Below, one piece after another: positions 43,141 through 52,498 of a stretch of 64,000 bases of DNA (position 1 is its first letter; every line of letters starts with the position of its first letter). Origin of the DNA: Terriglobia bacterium (GTDB lineage Bacteria; Acidobacteriota; Terriglobia; Terriglobales; SCQP01); contig JAJPKR010000004.1 of assembly GCA_021323595.1 (NCBI GenBank), positions 57,074 to 121,073 of the forward strand, read 5' to 3'. The translations under genes were made by a program, and so were the position numbers. The notes under the pieces are model-generated. The model was not told where the DNA came from and searched no databases. It worked only from the letters and a program-made list of their open reading frames with translations.

Positions 43141-44354
43141 GACTCGTCGAGCACGCGGAGCAAACGCTCTTTCCAGCGCTCCCAGGGCCGGGCGGCGGGG
43201 CGATGATGCGAGCGCACGCGATGGGAATAGTAGCCGGCGCCGACGGCGAAGGCAAACTCCGGTTGCAGGAAGTCGTCGGGCATGCCGTCGATCAAGACCG
43301 GCGGGCGATTGTGCACCGGCAGTTCGAGCGTGGCCTCGAGCAATTCGGCGAAGCCGGCCAAGCGGCTGCCGCCGCCGGCGAGCAAGACGCCGGCGCCGAG
43401 GGCGCGCAGCAGGCCGGCGCGCTCCAGGTCGTCGCGCACCAGCTGCGCCAACTCCCGCGCGCGCGACTCCAGACATTCGCACAAGCGGCGGCGCGGCAGG
43501 GTGCGCGACGGCCGATCGCCGACGCCGGGGACTTCGACGGCGGAGCCGTTGTTGACCAGGTCGGCGCGCGCGGCGCCGAAAAAACACTTGAGCTTCTCGG
43601 CGTCGGCGCGCGGGGTATTGAAGGCGATGGCCAGATCGTTGGTGAAGTGTTCGCCGCCGACCGGAATCACGGCGGCGTGACGCGGCGCGCCCTGCGCAAA
43701 GGCCATCAGGCTGGTGCAACCGGCGCCCACATCTACGATCACCGCGCCCAATTGCCGGTCTTCGGCGCGCAAGAGCACATCCGCCGTGGCCAGCGGCGCG
43801 AAAACGAGCTCTTCCACTTCCAGGCCGGCGCGATTGGCGGCGATCACCAGGTTCTGCTTGGGGGCGCTGGCGACGGTCAGCAAGAAAGCGCGGGCTTCCA
43901 GCCGGCTGGCCAGCATGCCGACGGGATCGCGCACCCCGCCTTGCCCGTCGAGCACGAACTCCTGCGGCACCACATGCAGGATTTCACGGCCCTCCGGCAG
44001 TTGAATGTCGCGCGCCAGCTCCAGCGCGCGGCGGGCATCCTCGCGGGTGATCTCGCGGCTGCGCGAGGTCAGCGCCACGCCCGCCTGGCTCGATAAGCCG
44101 AGCGGCTGTGCCCCGGTGAGGCTGAGGAAGACGCGCTCGATGGGCAGGCCGCTGGAGCGCTCGGCGGCCTCCACCGCCAGGCGGATGGCTTCGGCGGCGA
44201 ACTCCAAGTTGATCACCTGCGCCTTGCGCATGCCGCGCGACTCGCATTGGCCGCGGCCGGCATAGCGCAAGAGGCCTTCGCGTTCCTCGAGAACTACGAC
44301 CGTGGTTTTGGCGGTGCCGAGATCGAGGATGGCGATGGGCGGTGTACTGGGCAT
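43137..44354 (-). CDS. ftsA: Cell division protein FtsA
   Basis: Actin-like ATPase that tethers FtsZ to the membrane. The 405-residue protein starts MPSTPPIAILDLGTAKTTVV, the phosphate-1 loop, and has the 1C SHS2 subdomain (about 85-165: QPLGLSSQAGVALTSRSREI), AVIVDVGAGCTSLMAFAQG (phosphate 2) and VLLAGGGSRLAGFAELLEA (adenosine loop). The last residues RPWERWKERLLRVLDES form an amphipathic helix, the expected membrane-targeting sequence. It follows ftsQ by 11 bases and is coupled to an unknown membrane protein gene rather than to ftsZ. Confidence 0.94.
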   Translation of the reverse strand: MPSTPPIAILDLGTAKTTVVVLEEREGLLRYAGRGQCESRGMRKAQVINLEFAAEAIRLAVEAAERSSGLPIERVFLSLTGAQPLGLSSQAGVALTSRSREITREDARRALELARDIQLPEGREILHVVPQEFVLDGQGGVRDPVGMLASRLEARAFLLTVASAPKQNLVIAANRAGLEVEELVFAPLATADVLLRAEDRQLGAVIVDVGAGCTSLMAFAQGAPRHAAVIPVGGEHFTNDLAIAFNTPRADAEKLKCFFGAARADLVNNGSAVEVPGVGDRPSRTLPRRRLCECLESRARELAQLVRDDLERAGLLRALGAGVLLAGGGSRLAGFAELLEATLELPVHNRPPVLIDGMPDDFLQPEFAFAVGAGYYSHRVRSHHRPAARPWERWKERLLRVLDES

Positions 44355-44365
44355 CGGCGATACGG

Positions 44366-45367
44366 CTAGCGCCGGCGCGTCGCGACGCGCCGGCGGGCAG
44401 CAACCGCGGGCTTGACGGCGGGCGCAGGAGCGGAATCGAGGATCGCCTGGCCGTCGTAACGAAGATCCACGGATTGCAAGCGCGGGTAGTTGCGCCGCCA
44501 GTCCTCGATGTGCGCTAGAAACAATTTATACCGCGCCAGGTACGCGCCGTCGCCCAAATGCACCAGCAGGGCGGCGCCCGGAGCGACCGCGACCACCGCG
44601 ACCAAATCGTCGGGATCGTTGAGCCGCACTTCCGAGATCGCGGCCGCCGAGACGCCGCCGTCCGCGAGGGCCTGGCGCAGATCGAGGTAACGCCGCACCT
44701 GCGCCCGGCGCTGTGCGCCAGCGTCGCCTCCGTCCGCAACGGTGGCGCTGGGTGTGCCCGCCAACCCGGCCAGCACCGGAAAGTCGTAGTGGGCGCGCGG
44801 GGGCGGCGGCAAGAGAACGCCGTCTTCATCCACCAGGTCGAGGCGGCTGCCGACGCGGGCGAATGCCACCGGCACGCGCTCCTCGATCTCCACGCGCAAG
44901 CGGTCGGGCCAAATCCGCAACACCGCAGCGCGCCGGACCCAAGGGATTTGCAACAGGGCGTCGGCGCGCGCCTGCAAGGGAACGAAAAAGATGTTGCGGC
45001 CGAAGTCGGCGGCGAAGACCCGGTCCACCCGCGCCGCCGCCAGATGCCGGGCGCCGGAGACCTCAATGGCGCCCGAGCCCGAGAGCGCAAAGGCGGGGCT
45101 GGTGGTGACGTAACGATAGGCGAGCAGCAACAGCAGCAAGGCGAGCAGCGCCGGCCAGGCCGAGCGCAAGAGGCGGAGCGAGCGGCGCGCCAGCGCCGCG
45201 CCCAGGCTGCGCCGAACGCGCGCGCGGCGCGCGGGACGGCGAAACTCGCGATCCGGGGTTTCCGGCTCGTCGTCGAGCGCCGGGCCCGGCTCCTCCGGCC
45301 AGCGCGCCGGACCGGCTTCGGCCTCGTCCGGTTCGGACGGTCGCTTTTTCAACCGCAGCTCAGCCAT
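44366..45367 (-). CDS. ftsQ: Cell division protein FtsQ
   Basis: Bitopic division protein linking periplasmic FtsB/FtsL with the ring. The 333-residue product has a charged cytoplasmic tail of about 70 residues rich in Pro, Glu and Arg, one transmembrane helix (SAWPALLALLLLLLAYRYVT), then the POTRA domain (GSGAIEVSGARHLAAARVDR, with FFVPLQARADALLQIPWVRR) and the FtsQ beta domain (RIWPDRLRVEIEERVPVAFA, then LVDEDGVLL). The Ala/Arg-rich C-terminus is unusually basic. It overlaps murC by 8 bases. No ddl or murB is between them, unlike many dcw clusters. Confidence 0.92.
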   Translation of the reverse strand: MAELRLKKRPSEPDEAEAGPARWPEEPGPALDDEPETPDREFRRPARRARVRRSLGAALARRSLRLLRSAWPALLALLLLLLAYRYVTTSPAFALSGSGAIEVSGARHLAAARVDRVFAADFGRNIFFVPLQARADALLQIPWVRRAAVLRIWPDRLRVEIEERVPVAFARVGSRLDLVDEDGVLLPPPPRAHYDFPVLAGLAGTPSATVADGGDAGAQRRAQVRRYLDLRQALADGGVSAAAISEVRLNDPDDLVAVVAVAPGAALLVHLGDGAYLARYKLFLAHIEDWRRNYPRLQSVDLRYDGQAILDSAPAPAVKPAVAARRRVATRRR

Positions 45368-46823
45368 GCGGCGCCGCCACCCCCTGCGCGGCGGGCAGAG
45401 CGGCCAACGCGCGCAGAATCTTATCGCCCAGCGAGGAGACGTTACCGGCGCCTTGCGTCAGGATGACGTCGCCGGGTCGCGCCTGGGCGACGATGCGGGC
45501 CACGCCGTCGTCGGCGGTGGCCGCATATTCGGCGCTGGCGCCGGCGGCGATCAGATCGCGCACGAGCGTTTCCGTGGTGACCCCAGGAATCGGCGCCTCG
45601 CTGGCGGGATAAATATCGAGTAAGACGGCGGCATCGGCCGCCGCCAGAACCGAGACGAACTCGCGGTGCAGCGCCTGCGTGCGCGTGAAGCGATGCGGCT
45701 GGAACAACTCCAGCACCCGGCGAAAGCCGCATTGCCGCGCCGCCGCCAAGGTAGCGGCGATCTCGGTGGGATGGTGACCGTAGTCGTCGATGACGGTCAC
45801 GCCGCCAACCTCGCCCTTGCGCTGGAAGCGGCGGTCCACGCCGTGAAAGCGAGCCAGCGAGGCGCGCATGCCCTCGATGTCGCAGCCGAGCAGCAGCCCG
45901 ACCGCGATCGCGGCGGCGGCGTTCAAAGCGTTGTGCCGGCCTGCCAGCGGCAGGCTGAATGCGCCGAGGTCGGCGGCAAGCGGCCGCGCCTGCAGCGCCG
46001 CCAGCATCCGGGCCACGCGCGCACCGGCCTCGAGGCGGAAGCGCGTCTCGAATGGCGCCAGCTCGATGCCGGAGATCGCCAGATCGCAACCCGGCGTCGC
46101 ACCGTAGCTGAGCACGCGGCGCTGAATGCGCGGCACGAGCAGAGGCGCGTTGTCATCGTCGCCGCAGAGCACGACCGCGCCGTAAAAGGGCACGCGCTGC
46201 GCGAAGGCGATGAAGGCTTGGCGAATGTCGTCGAGGTTGCGGTAGCAATCCATGTGCTCGCGATCGACATTGGTGATCACGGCAATGATCGGCGAGAGCT
46301 GCAAGAACGAACGGTCGCTCTCGTCGGCCTCGGCCACCAAATAGTCGGAAGTTCCCAAGCGCGCATTCGATCCGATCGAATCCAGCCGTCCGCCCACGAC
46401 CACGGTCGGGTCGAGGCCGGCGCCGGCCAGCACCGTCGCGATCATCGAAGTGGTCGTCGTCTTGCCGTGCATGCCGCCCACGGCAATGCCGAACTTGAGG
46501 CGCATGAGCTCGGCCAGCATTTCGGCGCGGGGAATGACGGGAATTTGCCGCTCGCGCGCGGCGCGGGTCTCGGGATTATCCGCGCCCACGGCGCTCGAAA
46601 CCACCACCACCTCGGCGCCGGCGATGTTTTCCGCGGCGTGCCCGATGAAGATCTTGGCGCCCAAGGCGGCCAGCCGCTCGGTCACCGGCGAGGCGCGCAG
46701 ATCGGAGCCGGAAACGGGCCAGCCCAGCGTCAGCAGGACTTCGGCGATGCCGCTCATGCCGATGCCGCCGATGCCGACGAAATGCACGCGGCGGGCATGC
46801 GAGAAGGTGACTAGGTTGCTCAT
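45360..46823 (-). CDS. murC: UDP-N-acetylmuramate--L-alanine ligase
   Basis: ATP-dependent addition of L-alanine to UDP-MurNAc, first amino acid of the peptidoglycan stem. The 487 residues begin with an N-terminal Rossmann-like region HFVGIGGIGMSGIAEVL (14-30), then the ATP loop GGMHGKTTTTSMIA (116-129), EADESDRSFL and VITNVDREHMDCY typical of Mur ligases. The C-domain includes DDYGHHPTEIAATLAAARQ and FQPHRFTRTQAL. It overlaps murG (ATGA, 46820-46823) and ftsQ (8 bases), giving a continuous murG-murC-ftsQ-ftsA run. Confidence 0.96.
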   Translation of the reverse strand: MSNLVTFSHARRVHFVGIGGIGMSGIAEVLLTLGWPVSGSDLRASPVTERLAALGAKIFIGHAAENIAGAEVVVVSSAVGADNPETRAARERQIPVIPRAEMLAELMRLKFGIAVGGMHGKTTTTSMIATVLAGAGLDPTVVVGGRLDSIGSNARLGTSDYLVAEADESDRSFLQLSPIIAVITNVDREHMDCYRNLDDIRQAFIAFAQRVPFYGAVVLCGDDDNAPLLVPRIQRRVLSYGATPGCDLAISGIELAPFETRFRLEAGARVARMLAALQARPLAADLGAFSLPLAGRHNALNAAAAIAVGLLLGCDIEGMRASLARFHGVDRRFQRKGEVGGVTVIDDYGHHPTEIAATLAAARQCGFRRVLELFQPHRFTRTQALHREFVSVLAAADAAVLLDIYPASEAPIPGVTTETLVRDLIAAGASAEYAATADDGVARIVAQARPGDVILTQGAGNVSSLGDKILRALAALPAAQGVAAPHG

Positions 46824-47950
46824 CGGCGGGCGCCCTCCACCGCCTGAGGCGCGACGCCGGCGGCATCGAGCACCAGGTCCGCGATGGCCGCCGCCGCGTG
46901 CGGGCGGGCGAAGCTGCGCGCCGCCGCGGCCAGCGCGGCGCGCCGCGCCGGCGCGGCCATCAGGCTCTCGACCTCGGCGGCAAGCCGCTCACCGGCAAGC
47001 TGCGCTTGCTCGATCACGATGGCGGCGCCCGCCTGCTCATAGGCGCGGGCATTGCGTAATTGATGCTGATCGGCCGCGCCGGGAAATGGAATCAGGATCG
47101 CCGGACGGCCGGCGGCAGCCAACTCCGCCAGGGTGCTGGCGCCGGAGCGGCTGATCACCAACTCCGCGCGCGCCATGGCCGCGGCCATGTCCTCGATGAA
47201 TGGATGTACTTCCACCCGCAATTCGCTGGTCGCCGAGAGCCCCGCCTGCCGATAGGCATCGAGAACTCGATTATATTCACGCGTCCCGGTTTGATGAATC
47301 AGGGTCGCGCGCCAGCCCTTGGCGTTCCAGGTGCGCGCGGCGGCGAGCAGCGCCTCATTGATCGCGCGCGCGCCTTGGCTCCCTCCAAACGCCAAGATCA
47401 CCGGCGGGTCCTGCGCGAGGGGTGGATCCAGGTGAAAAAACGCGTCGCGCACCGGCACGCCGGTTACGACGGCGTGCGGGAAGTCGCGCGCCGTCGCCGG
47501 AAAATTCACCGCCGCGCGCCGCACCCAGCGGGCGGCCAGCCGGTTTGCCAGCCCGGTATGGGCATTGACCTCCATCACCACGATCGGAATCTTCAGCTGC
47601 GCGGCTGCCGCCAACGCCGGCCCGGACGCGTAACCGCCGATCCCAAGCACGACTCCGGCGCCGGCATCCCGCAAAATGCGGCGGCTGGCCAGAATGGCCG
47701 CGGGCAGCTCCATCACGGCACGGGCGGCCGCGCGCCAGCCTACGTTCTTGAGGCCGCTGACGTTGATCAAATGCAAATCGAAGCCGGCGGCGGGCACCAA
47801 GCGGGTTTCCACGCCGCGCGGGGTGCCGATGAACACAATCCGCCCGATGCCCCGCGCGCGCAGTTCCGCCGCCACGGCGAGACCGGGAATCAGATGACCC
47901 CCGGTGCCGCCGCCGGCAATCGCCACAGTGGTCTCGCCGAGAGTCGCCAT
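46820..47950 (-). CDS. murG: Lipid II synthase MurG (UDP-GlcNAc transferase)
   Basis: Transfers GlcNAc to lipid I to give lipid II on the cytoplasmic face of the membrane. The 376-residue GT28 enzyme has TVAIAGGGTGGHLIPGLAVA near the N-terminus (glycine-rich acceptor loop), the VLGIGGYASGPALAAA loop, ILAFGGSQGARAINEALLAA (donor phosphate site) and VISRSGASTLAELAAAGRPA with the PFPGAADQHQLRNARAYEQAGAA sequence that binds uridine. Start ATG 47950. It is the first gene of the division/wall run here, with a divergent secreted protein upstream, so the remaining dcw genes (mraZ to ftsW) must lie elsewhere. Confidence 0.96.
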   Translation of the reverse strand: MATLGETTVAIAGGGTGGHLIPGLAVAAELRARGIGRIVFIGTPRGVETRLVPAAGFDLHLINVSGLKNVGWRAAARAVMELPAAILASRRILRDAGAGVVLGIGGYASGPALAAAAQLKIPIVVMEVNAHTGLANRLAARWVRRAAVNFPATARDFPHAVVTGVPVRDAFFHLDPPLAQDPPVILAFGGSQGARAINEALLAAARTWNAKGWRATLIHQTGTREYNRVLDAYRQAGLSATSELRVEVHPFIEDMAAAMARAELVISRSGASTLAELAAAGRPAILIPFPGAADQHQLRNARAYEQAGAAIVIEQAQLAGERLAAEVESLMAAPARRAALAAAARSFARPHAAAAIADLVLDAAGVAPQAVEGARR

Positions 47951-48172
47951 AGGTACGAGTGTAGGGCGGCGCGTGCCGCCGCGGTGGGCCTTTGCGGCAC
48001 CGTTCGCGGGCCGGTGCCCTGGCCGCCATCCGCCTCCGGCCAGGCTGGAACGGCGTGACTGGACACACGGCCAGAGGCCGGTACCCCACCAGGAGATTGC
48101 TGCAAGCCGGAGCTGGTGCTAGCGTTCTAAACAGTTGTACTTACCTCGGCGATAACGGGCCGGACCGATTCC
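47951..48172. other. Divergent intergenic region between murG and the propeller gene
   Basis: 222 bases that must hold promoters for murG and the large secreted protein. A 6-bp GGCGGC/GCCGCC hairpin (47965-47980) and several GC-rich inverted repeats are visible, but I could not find a convincing -35/-10 pair. No coding remnant or RNA gene was recognised. Confidence 0.45.
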
Positions 48173-51100
48173 ATGAAGAAGCTCTTCGCTTTGGCCTCCT
48201 TTGCGTTGGCTGGACTTGCGCTCGCCGGCTGGCTGGCGCCGCGCGTGATTCTGCGCGCCGATGGCGCGCGCGAATACCACCGCGAACCCGACAACGCGCT
48301 GCGGCGCGCGGAATGGTTCTTGCGCGGCCGCAAGGCCCTCGACGGCCGGCCCATTGCGGCGCATCTCCTGGACGCGCTGGCGCAGCGGCGGCGCGTGCCG
48401 CTGGCGGCAGTTCCTGTGCCGCGGATGTTTTCCGCCACGCGCGGCACCGCCACGACGCTACCACCTCCAATTTCGACCAGCGGCAGTTGGACCGAACTCG
48501 GGCCCAGCCCGCAGAACGATATGGGCTTCGTACGCGTCTCCGGCCGGGTCACGGCGCTAGCCGTGGATCTGGTCAATGACCCCACCGGCAATACGGTGTA
48601 CGCAGGCACGGCGTACGGCGGCGTTTGGCAATCGACCAACGGGCTCAGCGCCAACCCCATGTGGCGGCCGATCAGCGACGGCACGCCCAGCTTGGCGGTA
48701 GGAGCGCTGGCGCTGGACGCGAGCACGAATCCCGCGACCATCTATGTCGCGACGGGCGAACAGAACAACTCGATCGATAGCTATTACGGCGTCGGCATCA
48801 TGAAGGGAGTGCCGAACATGACGGGCGGCTGGAACTGGACGTTGGTATCCAGTGCCGACACCGGCGCACACCCGTTGCTTGGCCTGGCGTTTGCCCGGAT
48901 TTTGGTCGATCCGGTCAATCCCCAGATCCTCCTGGCTGCGGGCGGCAGCTCCACCGATCTCGCCGCCTTTTCACTCGCCAATTCGTACACGCGCGGCATC
49001 TACCGCTCCACCGACGGCGGTCAGACTTGGCAGCTTGCTTTCACGGTATCCGACGCGCAAAGCACGAACTATAGTTGCACCGATCTGGCCTACGATGCCG
49101 CCAACAAGGTCTATTACGCGGCCTTGCGCTCGCATGGCATCTACAAGTCGACCGATCAAGGCCAGACTTGGACGGCGGTGGCCGCGCCGTCGCCGTTCGT
49201 GGGGGGGACTAGCGTCAATATGGCGCAGTTCTTTCATCGCGCCGCCCTGGCGTTTACCAACGGCACGCTCTATGCGCTGATGAGCGATATTCAAGGCCTG
49301 CCGGCGACGCCGCAGCCATGTGCGGCGGGCCAGACCTCCGGCTGCGACACCGGCCTGGCCGCCTCCAAAGACGGCGGCGCGACCTGGCAGCCGGTGGCGA
49401 TGCCGGTCTGCGGCACCTTGGCCTCGAACGGCGCGTGCTCCAACAGCGATCCGCTCTTCAGCAACGGCGGGGCGGACCAGGGCTTTTACGATATCTATGT
49501 CGCGGCGCCGCCGGGCGCGCAGGGTGCGCTGCTGGTCGGCGGAATCGACGTGTGGTCCACGCCCAACGCAACAGGGTCCACCACGACTTGGACCGACCTG
49601 ACGCAGGCTTATCGCAGTTGCACGGCGGGAACGGTCTGCAGCGTCGTGCACCCGGATCAGCATGCCATCGCCTTCGTCAATGCCACGACCTGGTATATCG
49701 GCAACGACGGCGGAGTGTGGGCCACGACCGACTCCGGAGGCGGCACGAACGCGCAAGGGGGCGCCGGCGACTGGGCCAACCTCAACACCGATCTCGGCAC
49801 GATTCAACTGATGGCGGCCGCCGCCGACCCCAGCCGGCCCGGCATTTACACCGGCGGCTCGCAGGATAACGGCACCGCCGGCAACGGCGCCGGCAGCGGC
49901 AAGGAATGGGGCGAAACTTGGTTCGGCGACGGCGGGTACGCCGCCATCGATCCGACGTCGCCCAATCGCTATTTCACGGAAAACTCCGACGGTGGGGGCG
50001 CCTCCGTGCCGATCATTCTGCGCTCGGACAACGCCGGCGTTCCGGGCAATTGCACCTGGCCGGGCGGCGACCTCTCGACGTGCAATCCCAGTTACAACCC
50101 GATCCTGACCACCGACGGCCTGCCGGAACTCGGATCGTTTTACATTCCCTACCAGCTAACACCCAACGACCCGGCCCAGATCATCTTGGGCACGTGCCGC
50201 GTCTGGAGTGGTCCCGCCGATGCCACGACCGCCGACGACGGCTGGCTGCCGATCAGTCCCGACTTGACCAGCCACAACTCGCCTGCCGGGACTTGCGGCC
50301 CTGACTACGTCCAAAACTTAGCGGTCGCGCCCAGCGATGCCGCGACCATTTACGCCGTGACGACCGATGGCCGCGTGCAGCGCACCACCAAGGCTTTCGA
50401 TCTATCCCCCGCCTGGACCGATCTGACGGCGGCGCCTCTGCCGACCAACGGCAGCTTACCGTTCGGCGGCATCGCCGTCAGCCCGGATGATCCCAACACT
50501 GCCTACCTGGGCGTGCTGGGGTTCGTCAGCGGAAGCAGCTTTGGCCATGTCTATAAGACCGCCGACGGCGGCGCGACCTGGACCGACATCACCGGCAACT
50601 TGCCGGATTCGCCGGTGAATTGGATCCTTGTGGATCCGGAAATCCCCAATGACGTGTACGTTGCCACCGACGTGGGCGTCTTCGTCATCACTGACGGCGG
50701 CAGCGCGGGCAGCGCCGAAATCTGGCAGCAGCTCGGCAACGGCCTGCCGAACGTCGCGGTCTTGCAGTTGACGATGGATCCCTCGCGCAACGTCATCGCT
50801 GCCACCCATGGACGTGGCGCCTGGGCCATAGCCGCCTTGGGCACGCCCGCGGCGGATTTCACGCTGACCAGTCCCGCCGCCGTGCAGACGGTGGCCGCCA
50901 ACGGTACCACCGCCAGCTTTACCATCGGCGCCGCCGCCCAAGGCGGCTTCAGCGGCACGATCGCGCTCAGTTGCGGCAGCGGCGTAACCTGCGCGTTTTC
51001 GCCGGCCAGCATCACGCCGGGACAGACCAGCACGCTGACGGTTAGCGGTCTCTCCAGCGTCAGCACCAGCTCGGTTTCCGTGCAGGTACTGGGCGCGAGC

Positions 51101-51652
51101 GGCGGCACGACCCATTCCCTGAACCTCACGGTCGCGCCGGGAACGTTCAGCATGTTCGTCAGCCCGGATCAAAACTCGATCAACGCGGGCGCAAGCGTCA
51201 AGGCGACAGTAACCGTCACGCCCCAGCCCGGCTTCAGCGGCAGCGTCGCCCTCGCCTGCACCGGCGCGCCGACGAACGGCACCTGCACGCTGAATCCCAC
51301 GAGCGTGACCCTCAGCGGCGGCACGCCGCAGCAAGCGACGCTGACCGTCGCCACCAATACCGGCGCCTTGCCGCCGCTGCCCGGCGCTCCCAATTTCTGG
51401 CTTTTCGGCCTGCTGGCCGCCGCGTTGGCGGCTCTCGCACTGGCAATGGCGGCGTGCCGGCGGCGGGCCGCGTGGCTGCTGCCGGCGGTACTGCTGTTGC
51501 TGCTGCTGGCGGCGGGCTGCGGCGGCGGCGGCACCGTGCTCCCGATCCAAAACAACGGCGCGCCGACGCCTCCGGGCACCTACCGTCTCACCGTGACCGC
51601 CACGGCGGGAGCCGTGACGCGCACGCAAATCGTGACCGTGACCGTCCAATAG
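48173..51652 (+). CDS. Giant secreted beta-propeller protein with Ig-like repeats and membrane segment
   Basis: A 1159-residue exported protein. An N-terminal hydrophobic helix (residues 4-22) is a signal sequence or anchor. Residues about 100-900 form BNR/VPS10-like propeller blades marked by Asp-box-type loops (STDGGQTWQLAF, STDQGQTWTAVA, SKDGGATWQPVA, TADGGATWTDIT). Residues about 905-1065 contain two Ig-like repeats (FSGTIALSCGSGVTCAFSPA and FSGSVALACTGAPTNGTCTL). Two hydrophobic helices (WLFGLLAAALAALALAMAA and WLLPAVLLLLLLAAGCGGG) then interrupt a third Ig-like copy that resumes as PPGTYRLTVTATAGAVTRTQ. This ending is known from acidobacterial secreted proteins. Surface-exposed binding or sialidase-like function is possible; no catalytic residues are identified. 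Confidence 0.82.
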   Translation: MKKLFALASFALAGLALAGWLAPRVILRADGAREYHREPDNALRRAEWFLRGRKALDGRPIAAHLLDALAQRRRVPLAAVPVPRMFSATRGTATTLPPPISTSGSWTELGPSPQNDMGFVRVSGRVTALAVDLVNDPTGNTVYAGTAYGGVWQSTNGLSANPMWRPISDGTPSLAVGALALDASTNPATIYVATGEQNNSIDSYYGVGIMKGVPNMTGGWNWTLVSSADTGAHPLLGLAFARILVDPVNPQILLAAGGSSTDLAAFSLANSYTRGIYRSTDGGQTWQLAFTVSDAQSTNYSCTDLAYDAANKVYYAALRSHGIYKSTDQGQTWTAVAAPSPFVGGTSVNMAQFFHRAALAFTNGTLYALMSDIQGLPATPQPCAAGQTSGCDTGLAASKDGGATWQPVAMPVCGTLASNGACSNSDPLFSNGGADQGFYDIYVAAPPGAQGALLVGGIDVWSTPNATGSTTTWTDLTQAYRSCTAGTVCSVVHPDQHAIAFVNATTWYIGNDGGVWATTDSGGGTNAQGGAGDWANLNTDLGTIQLMAAAADPSRPGIYTGGSQDNGTAGNGAGSGKEWGETWFGDGGYAAIDPTSPNRYFTENSDGGGASVPIILRSDNAGVPGNCTWPGGDLSTCNPSYNPILTTDGLPELGSFYIPYQLTPNDPAQIILGTCRVWSGPADATTADDGWLPISPDLTSHNSPAGTCGPDYVQNLAVAPSDAATIYAVTTDGRVQRTTKAFDLSPAWTDLTAAPLPTNGSLPFGGIAVSPDDPNTAYLGVLGFVSGSSFGHVYKTADGGATWTDITGNLPDSPVNWILVDPEIPNDVYVATDVGVFVITDGGSAGSAEIWQQLGNGLPNVAVLQLTMDPSRNVIAATHGRGAWAIAALGTPAADFTLTSPAAVQTVAANGTTASFTIGAAAQGGFSGTIALSCGSGVTCAFSPASITPGQTSTLTVSGLSSVSTSSVSVQVLGASGGTTHSLNLTVAPGTFSMFVSPDQNSINAGASVKATVTVTPQPGFSGSVALACTGAPTNGTCTLNPTSVTLSGGTPQQATLTVATNTGALPPLPGAPNFWLFGLLAAALAALALAMAACRRRAAWLLPAVLLLLLLAAGCGGGGTVLPIQNNGAPTPPGTYRLTVTATAGAVTRTQIVTVTVQ

Positions 51653-51701
51653 CCGCGCCCGCGCTGCGGCCCCGGCTCAAGCACTGCGCCAAGCCGCCGC
51701 G

Positions 51702-52448
51702 TTAGCGGTTACGGGCGCGGCGACGGAAGGCGTCCAGGCCGGGCGGAACGCGATCGAGCGCACCGAGACGGCGCTGGTAATCGAGCGCGCGCTCGGCGAA
51801 GGCCAGCGCCAGCGCGGCGATGCCGCCGTGCAGCTCGCCACCGCCGATGAGCGCCGCCGATTCACCCTCGAAAGGCAAAGCGATGGCGTCGAGCCCGCAG
51901 GCGCGCGCCATGCCCTCCCATTGGCCGGGCCGCAGATAAAGCCGTGTGAGTGGATCGTGGCGCGCCCAATCGCCGCGCTCGTGGAAAGCGGCGATGCTCG
52001 AGACGAATACCGCCCGGCGCGCCACGCGCGCCAATTCCACCAGCGCTGCCCTAGCGCCGTCGGCATCGAGATACTGCAACGCCCCGTTGCACCAAACTAG
52101 GTCGAAGCCGGCGGCGCGGAACGGCAGCGCCGCGATGTCGCCGCGCACGGTGCGCTCCCCGCCCGCGCGGCGGCGCGCCTGCCGGACGGCGTAGGCGCTG
52201 TAGTCGAGGCCGGTCACGGTCAGCCTGAGGCTGAGGCGAGCGTATTCGGCCAGTGCACCCTTGCCGCAACCGGCGTCGAGCATGGTTTCTGCTTCCGCGA
52301 GCTCGGCGAGAGCGGCGAGCTGCGCCTGCACGATCGGAAAATAGGCGGGAAAGTACCCATAGCCGCGAACTTCGTCGCCGCCCTTCAGCCCGGGCGCGAA
52401 ATGGGGATCTTCGAAGTAACGCTCTTCGAAATCGCGGCGCGCGGGCAT
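51702..52448 (-). CDS. SAM-dependent methyltransferase (class I)
   Basis: A 248-residue class I methyltransferase. Motif I is MLDAGCGKGALAEYARL (about residues 56-72), motif II is VTGLDYSAYAVRQARRRA and motif IV lies in FDLVWCNGALQYLDADGA. The N-terminus has FEERYFEDPHFAPGLKGG and the C-terminal third is a helical region rich in Arg. The substrate is not evident. The arrangement, convergent with the propeller gene, places it as the last gene of a minus-strand group with the Tat-leader and PIG-L genes, with 50 bases between it and the Tat-leader gene. Confidence 0.85.
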   Translation of the reverse strand: MPARRDFEERYFEDPHFAPGLKGGDEVRGYGYFPAYFPIVQAQLAALAELAEAETMLDAGCGKGALAEYARLSLRLTVTGLDYSAYAVRQARRRAGGERTVRGDIAALPFRAAGFDLVWCNGALQYLDADGARAALVELARVARRAVFVSSIAAFHERGDWARHDPLTRLYLRPGQWEGMARACGLDAIALPFEGESAALIGGGELHGGIAALALAFAERALDYQRRLGALDRVPPGLDAFRRRARNR

Positions 52449-52498
52449 GGTTCATTTTCGCGCACGGCACGTGCGCCCGGAGGACACCGCCCGCGCGG

